A DNA stretch of 64,000 bases from Pseudomonas sp. AN-1 (GTDB taxonomy: Bacteria; Pseudomonadota; Gammaproteobacteria; Pseudomonadales; Pseudomonadaceae). Under the pieces are notes generated by a model that saw only the letters and a program-made list of their open reading frames with translations, was not told where the DNA came from and made no database searches. A program made the translations under genes and the position numbers. The stretch lies in the NCBI RefSeq assembly GCF_034057115.1, contig NZ_CP139195.1, positions 930,001 to 994,000 on the forward strand, read 5' to 3'. Shown here piece after piece: positions 1 through 8,551 of the stretch. The stretch's first letter is position 1; every line of letters starts with the position of its first letter.

Positions 1-1052
1 TGGGCCTGATGGGCTTCGAGTTCATCGAATTCGCCGCGCCGACGCCGAACACCCTGGAACCCATCTTCGCCATGATGGGCTTCACCAAGGTCGCCACCCA
101 CCGCTCCAAGGACGTCGACCTGTACCGTCAGGGCGACATCAACCTGATCCTCAACAAGGAGCCGAAGAGCCTCGCCTCCTACTTCGCCGCCGAGCACGGT
201 CCGTCGGCCTGCGGCATGGCCTTCCGGGTGAGGAACGCCCACCAGGCCTACGCCCGCGCCCTGGAGCTGGGCGCCCAGCCGATCGACATCCCCACCGGGC
301 CGATGGAGCTGCGCCTGCCGGCGATCAAGGGCATCGGCGGCGCGCCGATCTACCTGATCGACCGCTTCGGCGAGGGCAGCTCGATCTACGACATCGACTT
401 CGAGTTCATCGAGGGCGTCGACCGCCACCCGCAGGGCGCCGGCCTCAAGCTGATCGACCACCTGACCCACAACGTCTACCGCGGGCGCATGGCCTACTGG
501 GCGGACTTCTACGAGAAGCTGTTCAACTTCCGCGAGATCCGCTACTTCGACATCAAGGGCGAGTACACCGGCCTGACCTCCAAGGCGATGACCGCGCCGG
601 ACGGCCTGATCCGCATCCCGCTCAACGAGGAATCCTCCAAGGGCAGCGGGCAGATCGAGGAGTTCCTCATGCAGTTCAACGGCGAGGGCATCCAGCACGT
701 AGCCTTCCTCACCGACGACCTGATCAAGACCTGGGACGCCCTCAAGGAACTGGGCATGCGCTTCATGACCGCGCCGCCGGCCACCTACTACGAGATGCTG
801 GAAAACCGCCTGCCCGGCCACGGCGAGCCGGTGGCCGAGCTGCAGTCGCGCGGCATCCTGCTCGACGGCAGCTCCGAGGGCGGTGAGCAGCGCCTGCTGC
901 TGCAGATCTTCTCGGAAACCCTGATGGGCCCGGTGTTCTTCGAGTTCATCCAGCGCAAGGGCGACAGCGGCTTCGGCGAAGGCAACTTCAAGGCGCTGTT
1001 CGAGTCCATCGAGCGTGACCAGATCCGCCGCGGCGTGCTGGCCACCGAGTAA
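1..1052 (+). CDS. hppD: 4-hydroxyphenylpyruvate dioxygenase, 5' end cut by window
   Basis: Fe(II) dioxygenase that turns 4-hydroxyphenylpyruvate into homogentisate, the entry step of the homogentisate branch of tyrosine breakdown. About ten N-terminal codons lie before the window; the reading frame starts at base 3. Two VOC-type halves are visible. The three iron ligands of the family are present: His in DHLTHNV (residue 151 from the first internal ATG at 9), His in IQHVAF (230) and Glu in FFEFIQRKG (312), which correspond to H161, H240 and E322 of the P. fluorescens enzyme. The C-terminus is intact. An inverted repeat without a T-run follows at 1064-1087. The product feeds HmgA encoded at 5.7 kb. 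Confidence 0.97.
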   Translation, partial: GLMGFEFIEFAAPTPNTLEPIFAMMGFTKVATHRSKDVDLYRQGDINLILNKEPKSLASYFAAEHGPSACGMAFRVRNAHQAYARALELGAQPIDIPTGPMELRLPAIKGIGGAPIYLIDRFGEGSSIYDIDFEFIEGVDRHPQGAGLKLIDHLTHNVYRGRMAYWADFYEKLFNFREIRYFDIKGEYTGLTSKAMTAPDGLIRIPLNEESSKGSGQIEEFLMQFNGEGIQHVAFLTDDLIKTWDALKELGMRFMTAPPATYYEMLENRLPGHGEPVAELQSRGILLDGSSEGGEQRLLLQIFSETLMGPVFFEFIQRKGDSGFGEGNFKALFESIERDQIRRGVLATE

Positions 1053-1063
1053 GCGACACCTTC

Positions 1064-1087
1064 CCCTCTCCCGCTCGCGGGAGAGGG
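1064..1087. repeat. 10-bp-arm inverted repeat after hppD
   Basis: CCCTCTCCCG (1064-1073) and CGGGAGAGGG (1078-1087) form a perfect hairpin with a CTCG loop, 12 bp after the hppD stop. There is no T-run, so it looks like a dispersed intergenic hairpin, possibly stabilising the 3' end, rather than a classical intrinsic terminator. Confidence 0.6.
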
Positions 1088-1222
1088 CTGCGGGGGAAAG
1101 GGCCCTCACGGCGCCCCCACGTTTCTCCCACGGCAATCCGGACGGCCTGGCAGCTTGGTTCCGGGTTGCCGTTTTTCTTTCCGGCGCACCTGCCGGCACG
1201 CCGATCCGCGCCGGATAGCCGC

Positions 1223-1897
1223 TCACTCCCTGCGCAGCTCCTCCAGCCGTCGCCGTTGCCGCCCTTCGGCCTCGAAGTTTTCCGCCGCCAGCCAGCGCTC
1301 CAGAGCCGCCCGCCGGGCCGGCCACTGGTGGTCGAGCAAGGCATGCCAGGCGGTGTCACGGCTGCGCCCCTTGACCACCATGTGCTGGCGAAACAGGCCC
1401 TCGGCGACGAAGCCCAGGCGCTCGGCAGCGCGCAGCGAACGCGCGTTCTGTGCGTCGCACTTCCACTCCAGGCGCCGGTAGCCCAGCGCGAAGACCAGCC
1501 GCATCAGCAGATAGACCGTCTCGCTGGCGCCCGGCGTGCGCTGCAGGGCGGAGCCGAACAGCACGTGGCCGATCTCGATGCAGCCGTGGGCCGGGGTGAT
1601 GCGCATCAGGGCCAGTTGGCCGACCACGCGGCCGCCGGCGTGCTCGCGCACGGCGAAGAACAGCGGGTCGCGACCGGCGGCCCGCTCCGCCAGCCAGGCG
1701 TCGAAGGCGTCACGTGCGGCGAACGGACCGTAGGCCATGTACTGCCACTGCTGCGGATCCACGTGCGGTCCGTGCAGTGCCGTCCACAGCTCGCCGGCGT
1801 GGCGCGCCGCGTCGAGCGGTTCGAGGCTGACGAAGCGTCCGGCCAGCGGGGCATGCGGCGGCACGGGACAGGGCTTCCAGCGGGCGAGGTCGGTCAC
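1223..1897 (-). CDS. GNAT acetyltransferase, RimJ/RimL type
   Basis: A 224-residue protein of the RimL-like GNAT family, which acetylates amino groups of proteins or small molecules using acetyl-CoA. Support: an N-terminal LAGRFVSLEPLD strand, the central GCIEIGHVLFG strand, and the C-terminal NARSLRAAERLGFVAEGLFRQ segment, which is the usual GNAT motif around the acetyl-CoA site and the 'RAAERLGF' helix. Full length for the family. The gene lies just downstream of a second, unrelated GNAT gene on the same strand (stop of one to start of the other 13 bp apart), so they are probably co-transcribed. The substrate cannot be deduced. Confidence 0.85.
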   Translation of the reverse strand: MTDLARWKPCPVPPHAPLAGRFVSLEPLDAARHAGELWTALHGPHVDPQQWQYMAYGPFAARDAFDAWLAERAAGRDPLFFAVREHAGGRVVGQLALMRITPAHGCIEIGHVLFGSALQRTPGASETVYLLMRLVFALGYRRLEWKCDAQNARSLRAAERLGFVAEGLFRQHMVVKGRSRDTAWHALLDHQWPARRAALERWLAAENFEAEGRQRRRLEELRRE

Positions 1898-1910
1898 GGC
1901 CGCGTCTCCT

Positions 1911-2363
1911 TCACAGCAGCTGGCGATACTGGATGAAGCCGGAGCGCTCGGCCAGGCGGTCGTAGAGCTGGCGGCCCGGGTAGTTGGTTTCCTGGGTCAG
2001 CCAGTGCACGCGGCTGGCGCCGGCGGCAATGGCCTGGGCGCGCACGTGCTCGATCAGCGCGCGGCCGATGCCGCCGCCGCGCTGGCCCTCGGCCACGTAC
2101 AGGTCCTGCAGGTAGCAGTAGTCGCCCGGTGTCCAGCACGAGCGATGGAAGATCCAGTGCACCAGGCCCACCGCCACGCCATCGCGCCAGGCGAGGGCGG
2201 CATGCATGGGCTCGGATGGGTCGAGGAAGCGCTGCCAGGTGACGGCGCTGGTCGCGGCGGGGAGTGCGGTGTCGTAGAAGCGCTGGTAGGCCTGCCAGAG
2301 CGGCAGCCAGGCGGCGTGGTCGGCGGCGTCGAGCGGGCGGATGACGAGCGGTGTGCTGGACAT
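1911..2363 (-). CDS. GNAT acetyltransferase
   Basis: A 150-residue single-domain GNAT protein. The acetyl-CoA loop is visible as YVAEGQRGGGIGRALIEH (about residues 95-112), followed by the NYPGRQLYDRLAERSGFIQY C-terminal segment. I chose the ATG at 2363 (MSSTPLVIRPLD), because the open frame upstream encodes a remnant of a different gene (see 2386-2498). Related pairs of MocR regulator, PaiB-type protein and GNAT enzyme are common in Pseudomonas; here the GNAT gene survives while the PaiB gene is broken. Substrate unknown. Confidence 0.85.
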   Translation of the reverse strand: MSSTPLVIRPLDAADHAAWLPLWQAYQRFYDTALPAATSAVTWQRFLDPSEPMHAALAWRDGVAVGLVHWIFHRSCWTPGDYCYLQDLYVAEGQRGGGIGRALIEHVRAQAIAAGASRVHWLTQETNYPGRQLYDRLAERSGFIQYRQLL

Positions 2364-2385
2364 GCGGGTTCCTTTGCGTGGTGGG

Positions 2386-2498
2386 TCAGTCGGTGGCCAT
2401 GCATGCGGCCAGTTCGCGCCAGTGGCCAGACGGCTGGCGGCGATCTGCCGGTGCAGCTCGACGAGATCGGTCTGCCTGAAGGCGGGGGGCAGGTACAT
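2386..2498 (-). pseudogene. Remnant of a PaiB-type FMN-binding regulator
   Basis: From the ATG at 2498 the minus strand reads [17 protein letters not shown], the characteristic N-terminus of the PaiB / FMN-binding negative transcriptional regulator family (normally about 200 residues). Similarity stops after roughly 28 residues. In another frame the next bases read [14 protein letters not shown] and then stop at 2386, which could be the original C-terminus. The simplest reading is an internal deletion that joined the two ends out of frame. It sits between a MocR regulator and a GNAT gene, the neighbourhood in which paiB-like genes are usually found. The frame runs on into the GNAT gene, which supports loss of function. 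Confidence 0.5.
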
Positions 2499-2590
2499 GG
2501 CGGTGGCTCTTGCGGGGTGATGCAGCCATCCTGAACGGAATATTGGTCTGCTGTAAGATCCATTTACTGTCACTTTCATGGAGCCAATCC

Positions 2591-4060
2591 ATGTCGCTCC
2601 CGCCGCTGCCGGTCGATCTTTCCGGCATCCAGCTCGATCCGCGCCAGGGCCTCGCCCGCCAGCTGTACCAGACCCTGCGCGAGCGCATCCTCGACGGCCG
2701 CCTGCCCGCTGGCGCGCGTCTGCCGGCCAGCCGCGAGCTGGCCGCCCTGCTCGGCCTGTCGCGCAATACCGTGATCCGTGCCTTCGACCAGCTGTACGCC
2801 GAGGGTTATGTCGAGGGGCGGGTCGGTGCCGGCACCTACGTCGCCGAACTGGCCGGCGTGGTGCGGCCGGTCAGCATGCCCGCCGGCGCCCCGGCCGCGA
2901 CCCCGGCGCTGCAGCAGCTGGCCGCGCATCACCTGCCCGCACCGCCACCAGACGCGCCGCGCGCCTTCCGCGTGGGCGTACCGGCCTTCGACCTGTTTCC
3001 CTTCGAGACCTGGGCCCGGCTGTCGGCGCGCTTCTGGCGCAAGCCGTCGCCGGCGCGCCTGGGCTACGGCGACCCGGCCGGCGAGGCATCGCTGCGCGAG
3101 CTGATCGCCGCCTATCTGCGCAGCAGCCGCGGCCTGCACTGCGACCCGGCGCAGATCGTGATCACCTGCGGCGCCCAGCAGGGCATCAGCCTGTGCGCGC
3201 AGCTGCTGGTCCGCCCCGGCGAGCGGGTGGCGGTCGAGGATCCCGGCTACCGGGCCGCCGGCGAGGCCTTCGCCCTGGCCGGGGCGCAGCTGCAGGGCAT
3301 CGCCGTGGATGGCGAGGGACTGGACACGCAGGCCCTGGAGCGGCTGGGGGATTGCCGGCTGGTCTACGTCACGCCGGCGCACCAGTACCCCACCGGCGTG
3401 ACCCTGTCGCTGGCGCGGCGCCTGCAGCTGCTGGAGTGGGCCGAGCGGAACGACAGCTGGATCGTCGAGGACGACTACGACGGCGAATACCGCTACAGCG
3501 GCGCCCCCCTGGCGCCGCTGGCCGCCCTCGACCGTCGCGGTCGGGTGATCTACGTCGGCACCTTCGGCAAGATCGCCTTTCCCGCCCTGCGTCTCGGCTA
3601 TCTGGTGCTGCCGCCGGCCCTGGCGCAGCCGTTCGCTCGCCGCCGCGCGCTGGACATGCGCCATTCCGAAATCGGCACCCAGGCGGTGATGGCCGAGTTC
3701 ATCGCCGCCGGACACTTCCAGCGGCATATCCGCCGCATGCGCGCGGCGGCGCGGAGCCGCCGCGATGCCCTGCTGGCCGGCTGGCCCGAGAACGTGCCCG
3801 GCTGCGCGCCGTTGCCGGCGGTGGAGGCCGGCCTGCACCTGTGCGTGCGGCTCGACAGCCTGGCCCGCGAGCGTGCGCTGCTCGCCGCCGCGCAGCGGAT
3901 CGGGGTCGAGCTGAACGACCTGAGCCGCTACTGGCTGCCCGGCGGCGACACGCCGGCGGATGCCAGGGCCGGCCTGGTCCTGGGCTTCGCCGCCGTCCCC
4001 GAGGCCGACATCGCCCGTGCCCTGCTGGCCCTGCGTCAGGCCTGGGGTGCGGGGCCATAG
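2591..4060 (+). CDS. MocR/PdxR-family transcriptional regulator
   Basis: A 489-residue fusion of a GntR winged helix (about residues 15-85, with [21 protein letters not shown]) and a fold-type I aminotransferase domain. The PLP-binding lysine is K327 in [15 protein letters not shown]. Members bind PLP and regulate divergent genes, often in vitamin B6 or amino-compound metabolism. I took the ATG at 2591 ([10 protein letters not shown]) rather than upstream frame positions, which have no family-like sequence. It is divergent from the broken paiB/GNAT unit; an AT-rich stretch with an imperfect TGTAA...TTACT dyad (about 2550-2567) lies between and is a possible operator. Its original target may have been lost with paiB. 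Confidence 0.9.
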   Translation: MSLPPLPVDLSGIQLDPRQGLARQLYQTLRERILDGRLPAGARLPASRELAALLGLSRNTVIRAFDQLYAEGYVEGRVGAGTYVAELAGVVRPVSMPAGAPAATPALQQLAAHHLPAPPPDAPRAFRVGVPAFDLFPFETWARLSARFWRKPSPARLGYGDPAGEASLRELIAAYLRSSRGLHCDPAQIVITCGAQQGISLCAQLLVRPGERVAVEDPGYRAAGEAFALAGAQLQGIAVDGEGLDTQALERLGDCRLVYVTPAHQYPTGVTLSLARRLQLLEWAERNDSWIVEDDYDGEYRYSGAPLAPLAALDRRGRVIYVGTFGKIAFPALRLGYLVLPPALAQPFARRRALDMRHSEIGTQAVMAEFIAAGHFQRHIRRMRAAARSRRDALLAGWPENVPGCAPLPAVEAGLHLCVRLDSLARERALLAAAQRIGVELNDLSRYWLPGGDTPADARAGLVLGFAAVPEADIARALLALRQAWGAGP

Positions 4061-4081
4061 GCGAGAGAAAGGCCAGGCCCC

Positions 4082-4858
4082 CTACCCGCCCATCCGCGCA
4101 CTGATCTCCCGGGCCACCGCCAGCAGCCGCTCGGCCTGCGCACCCTCGGGATCGGCGGCGAAGCTCGGCGCGGTGCCTACCACGGTGATCACCCCGGCCA
4201 GCTTGCCGCCCGCCGCGAACAGCGGCGCCGACAGCGCGTTCACCCCCGACATCAGCAGTCCGTGCACGTGGTGCAGGCCGCGGGCGCGGATCTGCGCGCG
4301 CAGCGCCTCCAGCTCGCTGGTACTCGGCGCGCCCGGCTCGGCCAGCGCCTGGGCCTGCAGCGCGGCGCTCTCCACTGCCGGCAGGAAGGCGTCGAACACC
4401 AGGCCGGTGGACGAGCCCAGCAGCGGCAGCACCGAGCCCACCTGGGTGACCACGGTCACCGCACGCACCGCCTGCTCGACGTGCACCACGGTCGGCCCCT
4501 TGTTGCCCCACACGGCGAGGAAGCAGGTCTCGTTGAGCGCATCGCGCAGCTCGACCAGCCGCGGCAGCGCCACCTTGGTGACGTCCAGGCGGCCGATGGC
4601 GGCCAGGCCGACGAACAGCGCCTCGCGGCCCAGGCCGTAGTGGCCGCTGCTCTCGTCCTGCTCGGCGAAGCCGCTGGCGATCAGCGCCTGCAGGTAGCGG
4701 TGCACCTTGCTCGCCGGCATGCCGACGTGCTCGGCCAGGCGCGACAGCGAGGTGGCCGGCGCCAGCTCGGCCAGGCCCTTGAGGATGTCGGTGCCGACCT
4801 CGGCGGATTGCACCTTCTGCCGCCGCGGCGCTGCGGCGCGCTCGGTATCGCTGGTCAT
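4082..4858 (-). CDS. hmgR: IclR-family regulator, probable HmgR
   Basis: A 258-residue IclR protein: N-terminal winged helix (ATSLSRLAEHVGMPASKVHRYLQ, about residues 37-59) and a C-terminal GAF-like effector domain. In P. putida the IclR-type HmgR represses hmgABC and responds to homogentisate; the divergent position next to hmgA makes that role the best inference. The ATG at 4858 is chosen because the open frame upstream has no family-like residues and crosses the operator region. A 15-bp dyad (TTACG-5-CGTAA, 4921-4935) lies in the intergenic region and an exact 12-bp part of it is repeated before hmgA. Confidence 0.85.
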   Translation of the reverse strand: MTSDTERAAAPRRQKVQSAEVGTDILKGLAELAPATSLSRLAEHVGMPASKVHRYLQALIASGFAEQDESSGHYGLGREALFVGLAAIGRLDVTKVALPRLVELRDALNETCFLAVWGNKGPTVVHVEQAVRAVTVVTQVGSVLPLLGSSTGLVFDAFLPAVESAALQAQALAEPGAPSTSELEALRAQIRARGLHHVHGLLMSGVNALSAPLFAAGGKLAGVITVVGTAPSFAADPEGAQAERLLAVAREISARMGG

Positions 4859-4920
4859 GGTCCTTCCTGTGCGTGGCGATGGAGGGCGAATTCTACGCTT
4901 GACGCTCCCCGACACGCGAG

Positions 4921-4938
4921 TTACGTTTTGCGTAAGTT
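4921..4938. promoter_or_regulatory. Candidate HmgR operator 1
   Basis: TTACG and CGTAA arms spaced by five bases (4921-4935) form a perfect dyad between hmgR and the divergent VOC gene. The 12-mer TTTGCGTAAGTT (4927-4938) recurs in inverse orientation at 5637-5648 before hmgA. P. putida HmgR is known to bind a palindromic site in the hmg promoter; assignment here is by position and repetition only. Confidence 0.55.
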
Positions 4939-5024
4939 GATTACACATAACAAAATGCGCGCACGCCATCGGCCCCCTTCCGAACCGGCAAGCCCGCAGC
5001 ATCCATCGAGCAAGGGAGACCGTC

Positions 5025-5576
5025 ATGAATCCGATCGTGCAGAAAATCCATCACGTGGCCTACCGCTGCAAGGACGCGCTGGAAACCGCCCGCTGGTACG
5101 AGCAGCACCTGGGCATGCAACTGATCCTGTCCATCGCCGAGGACGCCGTGCCGTCGACCGGCGAGGCCGATCCGTACATGCACATCTTCCTCGACGCCGG
5201 CATGGGCAACGTGCTGGCGTTCTTCGAGCTGCCGACCCAGCCGGAGATGGGCCGCGACCCCAACACCCCGGTGTGGACCCAGCACCTGGCCCTGCAGGTC
5301 GAGTCCATGGAGGTGCTGCTGGCCGCCAAGGCGCGCCTGGAGGCCGCCGGGATCAAGGTCATCGGCCCGACCGACCATGCGCTGTTCCAGTCGATCTACT
5401 TCTTCGACCCCAACGGCCACCGCCTGGAGCTGGCCGCCAACACCGGCTCGCCGAAGATGCTCGCGGCGCTGGATGAAGTGAAGTGGGCCATGCTCGAGGA
5501 GTGGGCGCAGACCAAGCGCGCGCCCAGGCACGCCGCCTGGATGCACGACGGCAGCTATAAGGAGATGTTCCAGTAA
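5025..5576 (+). CDS. VOC-family (glyoxalase/extradiol-like) protein between hmgR and hmgA
   Basis: A 183-residue VOC-superfamily protein. Two beta-alpha-beta-beta-beta modules are visible: [21 protein letters not shown]...YMHIFLDAG and QHLALQVES...[13 protein letters not shown]. Candidate metal-site residues are the His near residue 9-10, the His in QHLAL and the Glu in HRLELA. A good ribosome-binding site (AGGGAGA) precedes the ATG. It is the first gene of the hmg side of the intergenic operator and is followed 89 bp later by hmgA, so it is likely induced with homogentisate degradation. Its reaction is unknown. Because no maiA gene follows fahA, a role around maleylacetoacetate or a toxic quinone is conceivable but unproven. 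Confidence 0.85.
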   Translation: MNPIVQKIHHVAYRCKDALETARWYEQHLGMQLILSIAEDAVPSTGEADPYMHIFLDAGMGNVLAFFELPTQPEMGRDPNTPVWTQHLALQVESMEVLLAAKARLEAAGIKVIGPTDHALFQSIYFFDPNGHRLELAANTGSPKMLAALDEVKWAMLEEWAQTKRAPRHAAWMHDGSYKEMFQ

Positions 5577-5636
5577 GGCTTTCGCAAACCCTGCGCTTGA
5601 CGCCCAAACGGCGCCATGATTACGCTTATCAAAATA

Positions 5637-5648
5637 AACTTACGCAAA
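5637..5648. promoter_or_regulatory. Candidate HmgR operator 2, before hmgA
   Basis: AACTTACGCAAA is the exact reverse complement of the 12-mer at 4927-4938. It is embedded in an AT-rich 89-bp gap between the VOC gene and hmgA, with a second TTACGC half-site at 5620-5625. This implies that hmgA has its own HmgR-controlled promoter. Confidence 0.5.
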
Positions 5649-5665
5649 TAACAACAAGCACCCCG

Positions 5666-6976
5666 ATGCCTATGCACGCACAACAATCCCCCGAAGCCCT
5701 GACCTACCTGGCGGGCTTCGGCAACGAGTTCGCCAGCGAGGCGCTGCCCGGCGCCCTGCCGGTCGGTCAGAACTCGCCGCAGAAGGTGCCCTACGGCCTG
5801 TACGCCGAGCAGTTGTCCGGCACCGCCTTCACCGTGCCGCGCAGCGAGGCGCGGCGTACCTGGATGTACCGCATCCGCCCGTCCGCCGCCCACGGCCGCT
5901 TCGAGCGCCTGGAGCGGCAGATCGCCGGCAACCGCCTCGGCCCGGTCAACCCCAACCGCCTGCGCTGGAGCCCGCTGGAGATCCCGCAGGTGCCGACCGA
6001 CTTCGTCGACGGCCTGGTCGCCCTGGCCGCCAACGCCCCCGCCGAATCCACCAGCGGCATCAGCGTCTACCTGTACGCCGCCAGCGCCTCGATGCAGCGG
6101 GTGTTCTTCGACGCCGACGGCGAGCTGCTGATCGTCCCCCAGGCCGGCCGCCTGCGCATCGCCACCGAGCTGGGGCTGCTCGACGTCGAGCCGCTGGAGA
6201 TCGCGGTGATCCCGCGCGGCCTGAAGTTCCGCGTCGAACTGCTGGATGATTCGGCGCGCGGCTACGTCTGCGAGAACCACGGCTGCGCCCTGCGCCTGCC
6301 CGACCTCGGCCCGATCGGCAGCAACGGCCTGGCCAACCCGCGCGACTTCCTCGCCCCGGTCGCCCGCTACGAGGACAGCGACGTGGCGGTGACGCTGGTG
6401 CAGAAGTTCTGCGGCGAACTGTGGGCCACCGAACTGGACCACTCGCCGCTCGACGTGGTCGCCTGGCACGGCAACCTGGTGCCCTGCAAGTACGACCTGC
6501 GCCGCTTCAACACCATCGGCACGGTCAGCTACGACCACCCGGACCCGTCGATCTTCACCGTGCTGACCGCGCCGAGCGACACCCCCGGCAAGGCCAACGT
6601 CGACTTCGTGATCTTCCCGCCGCGCTGGATGGTGGCCGAGAGCACCTTCCGCCCGCCGTGGTTCCACCGCAACCTGATGAACGAGTTCATGGGCCTGATC
6701 CAGGGCGTCTACGACGCCAAGGCCGAGGGCTTCGTGCCCGGCGGCGCCTCGCTGCACAACTGCATGAGCGCCCACGGCCCGGACAACGCCACCACCGCCC
6801 AGGCCATCGCCGCCGAACTCAAGCCGCACAAGATCGACAACACCATGGCCTTCATGTTCGAGAGCGGCCAGGTACTGCGCCCGACCCAATACGCCCTGGA
6901 ATGCCCGCAGCTGCAGAAGGACTACGATTCCTGCTGGGCCGGCATGGCCAAGACCTTCACCCCGGAGGGGAACTGA
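5666..6976 (+). CDS. hmgA: Homogentisate 1,2-dioxygenase
   Basis: Cytoplasmic Fe(II) enzyme cleaving homogentisate to 4-maleylacetoacetate. With the ATG at 5666 it has 436 residues, near the 433 of P. putida HmgA. The N-terminal signature [21 protein letters not shown] is present. The three family iron ligands are His334 and Glu340 in [10 protein letters not shown] and His370 in SAHGPDN, with the same spacing as H335/E341/H371 of the human enzyme. An in-frame TTG at 5597 would give a longer product, but it would overlap the operator-like site at 5637-5648, so 5666 (or the ATG at 5672) is preferred. The fahA gene follows after 3 bp. Confidence 0.96.
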   Translation: MPMHAQQSPEALTYLAGFGNEFASEALPGALPVGQNSPQKVPYGLYAEQLSGTAFTVPRSEARRTWMYRIRPSAAHGRFERLERQIAGNRLGPVNPNRLRWSPLEIPQVPTDFVDGLVALAANAPAESTSGISVYLYAASASMQRVFFDADGELLIVPQAGRLRIATELGLLDVEPLEIAVIPRGLKFRVELLDDSARGYVCENHGCALRLPDLGPIGSNGLANPRDFLAPVARYEDSDVAVTLVQKFCGELWATELDHSPLDVVAWHGNLVPCKYDLRRFNTIGTVSYDHPDPSIFTVLTAPSDTPGKANVDFVIFPPRWMVAESTFRPPWFHRNLMNEFMGLIQGVYDAKAEGFVPGGASLHNCMSAHGPDNATTAQAIAAELKPHKIDNTMAFMFESGQVLRPTQYALECPQLQKDYDSCWAGMAKTFTPEGN

Positions 6977-6979
6977 TTG

Positions 6980-8293
6980 ATGAGCAACGCAGCCAACCGC
7001 AACAGCTGGATCGCCTCGGCCAACGGCCACGCCGACTTCCCCCTGCAGAACCTGCCGCTTGGCATCTTCAGCCCGCAGGGCCAGGCGCCGCGCGGCGGCG
7101 TCGCCATCGGCGAGCGCATCCTCGACCTCAAGGTCGCCTGCGAGGCCGGGCTGTTCGAGGGCGAGGCCAAAGCCGCCGCCGAAGCCGCCAGCGGCGACTG
7201 CCTGAACGCCTTCTTCGCCCTGGGCGCCCCGGCCCGCCGCGCCCTGCGCGCCGCGCTGAGCGAACTGCTCGCCGAAGGCTCGCCGGCACAGGCGCAGATG
7301 GAGGCCCTCGGCGACGCCCTGCTGCCGGCCATGGCCGCCTGCCAGCTGCAGCTGCCGGCCAAGGTCGGCGACTACACCGACTTCTACGTCGGCATCCACC
7401 ACGCCAACAACGTCGGCCGCCTGTTCCGCCCGGACAACCCGCTGCTGCCCAACTACAAGCACGTGCCGATCGGCTACCACGGCCGCGCCTCCACCGTGTG
7501 CGTCTCCGGCACTCCGGTTCGCCGCCCGCTCGGCCAGACCCTGCCGCCGGGCCAGGAAGCGCCGAGCTTCGGCCCGAGCAAGCGCCTGGACTACGAGCTG
7601 GAGCTGGGCATCTGGATCGGCCAGGGCAACGCGATGGGCGAGGCCATCGCCATCGGCGAGGCCGGCGAGCACGTCGCCGGCTTCTGCCTGCTCAACGACT
7701 GGTCGGCGCGCGACGTGCAGGCCTGGGAATACCAGCCGCTCGGCCCGTTCCTGGCCAAGAACTTCGCCTCCACGGTGTCGGCCTGGGTGGTGATGCCCGA
7801 GGCGCTGGAGCCGTTCCGCACCGCCCAGCCGCCGCGTCCGGCCGGCGATCCGCAGCCGCTGCCCTACCTGCTGGACGCCCAGGACCAGGCCCGCGGCGCC
7901 TTCGACATCGAGCTGGAAGTGCTGCTGCTCACCGCCGCCATGCGCGAGCGGGGCCTGCCCCCGCAGCGCCTGGCGCTGAGCAACACCCGCCACATGTACT
8001 GGACCGTGGCGCAGATGGTCGCCCATCACAGCGTCGGCGGCTGCAAGCTGCAGCCCGGCGACCTGTTCGGCTCCGGCACCCTGTCCGGCCCGGAGCCCAG
8101 CCAGTTCGGCAGCCTGCTGGAGAGCACCTTCGGCGGCAAGCAGCCGCTCACGCTCGCCAGCGGCGAGACCCGCACCTTCCTCGAGGACGGCGACGAGGTG
8201 ATCCTGCGTGCCCGCTGCCGCCGCGAGGGCCAGCCCTCGATCGGCTTCGGCGAATGCCGCGGCGTGCTGCTGCCGGCGCGCAGCGGCGCCTGA
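6980..8293 (+). CDS. fahA: Fumarylacetoacetase
   Basis: Hydrolyses fumarylacetoacetate to fumarate and acetoacetate, the last step of tyrosine degradation. The 437-residue protein has the SH3-like N-terminal domain and the FAH fold with the active-site segments DYTDFYVGIHHANNVG, RLDYELELGIWIG and LLNDWSARDVQAWEY that carry the catalytic His and the metal-binding Asp/Glu residues. GGAGGGGA overlaps the hmgA end and lies 10 bp before the ATG at 6980; an in-frame TTG at 6977 is an alternative start. Co-transcribed with hmgA. In P. putida a maleylacetoacetate isomerase gene (maiA/hmgC) follows; none is seen here. Confidence 0.96.
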   Translation: MSNAANRNSWIASANGHADFPLQNLPLGIFSPQGQAPRGGVAIGERILDLKVACEAGLFEGEAKAAAEAASGDCLNAFFALGAPARRALRAALSELLAEGSPAQAQMEALGDALLPAMAACQLQLPAKVGDYTDFYVGIHHANNVGRLFRPDNPLLPNYKHVPIGYHGRASTVCVSGTPVRRPLGQTLPPGQEAPSFGPSKRLDYELELGIWIGQGNAMGEAIAIGEAGEHVAGFCLLNDWSARDVQAWEYQPLGPFLAKNFASTVSAWVVMPEALEPFRTAQPPRPAGDPQPLPYLLDAQDQARGAFDIELEVLLLTAAMRERGLPPQRLALSNTRHMYWTVAQMVAHHSVGGCKLQPGDLFGSGTLSGPEPSQFGSLLESTFGGKQPLTLASGETRTFLEDGDEVILRARCRREGQPSIGFGECRGVLLPARSGA

Positions 8294-8422
8294 CCCACCG
8301 CGGCTGGCCATCCGGAGGAGAATCCTGCGCGTTTTTCCTCTGCGCGCCCTGCCGGGCATCCGCCCGCGTCCAGCCGCTCCATCTCCAAGGCGGAGGGATT
8401 TCAGTCCTGCCCTTCGCCCTTC

Positions 8423-8449
8423 GCGTGGCCCTCGCGGCCACGCTTTTTT
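8423..8449 (+). terminator. Intrinsic terminator after fahA
   Basis: GCGTGGCC (8423-8430) pairs with GGCCACGC (8436-8443) around a five-base loop and is followed by TTTTTT. It ends the hmgA-fahA unit 130 bp after the fahA stop; the bases between show no gene. Confidence 0.85.
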
Positions 8450-8551
8450 ATTCGCCCCCCCTGCCCCCGGCAATGAGCCGCCCCGCCAGCGGAGCCCGAC
8501 ACCAGGCCAGCCGGTGGCGCGCATCCCGCTGTCGCCACCGTGCAGGAAGCT

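Noticed and set aside
5555-8524. 989-codon open frame on the minus strand opposite hmgA and fahA
   Set aside because: High GC keeps antisense frames open. The composition (Ala/Gly/Arg/His/Gln repeats without domains) is a shadow of the two well-identified genes.
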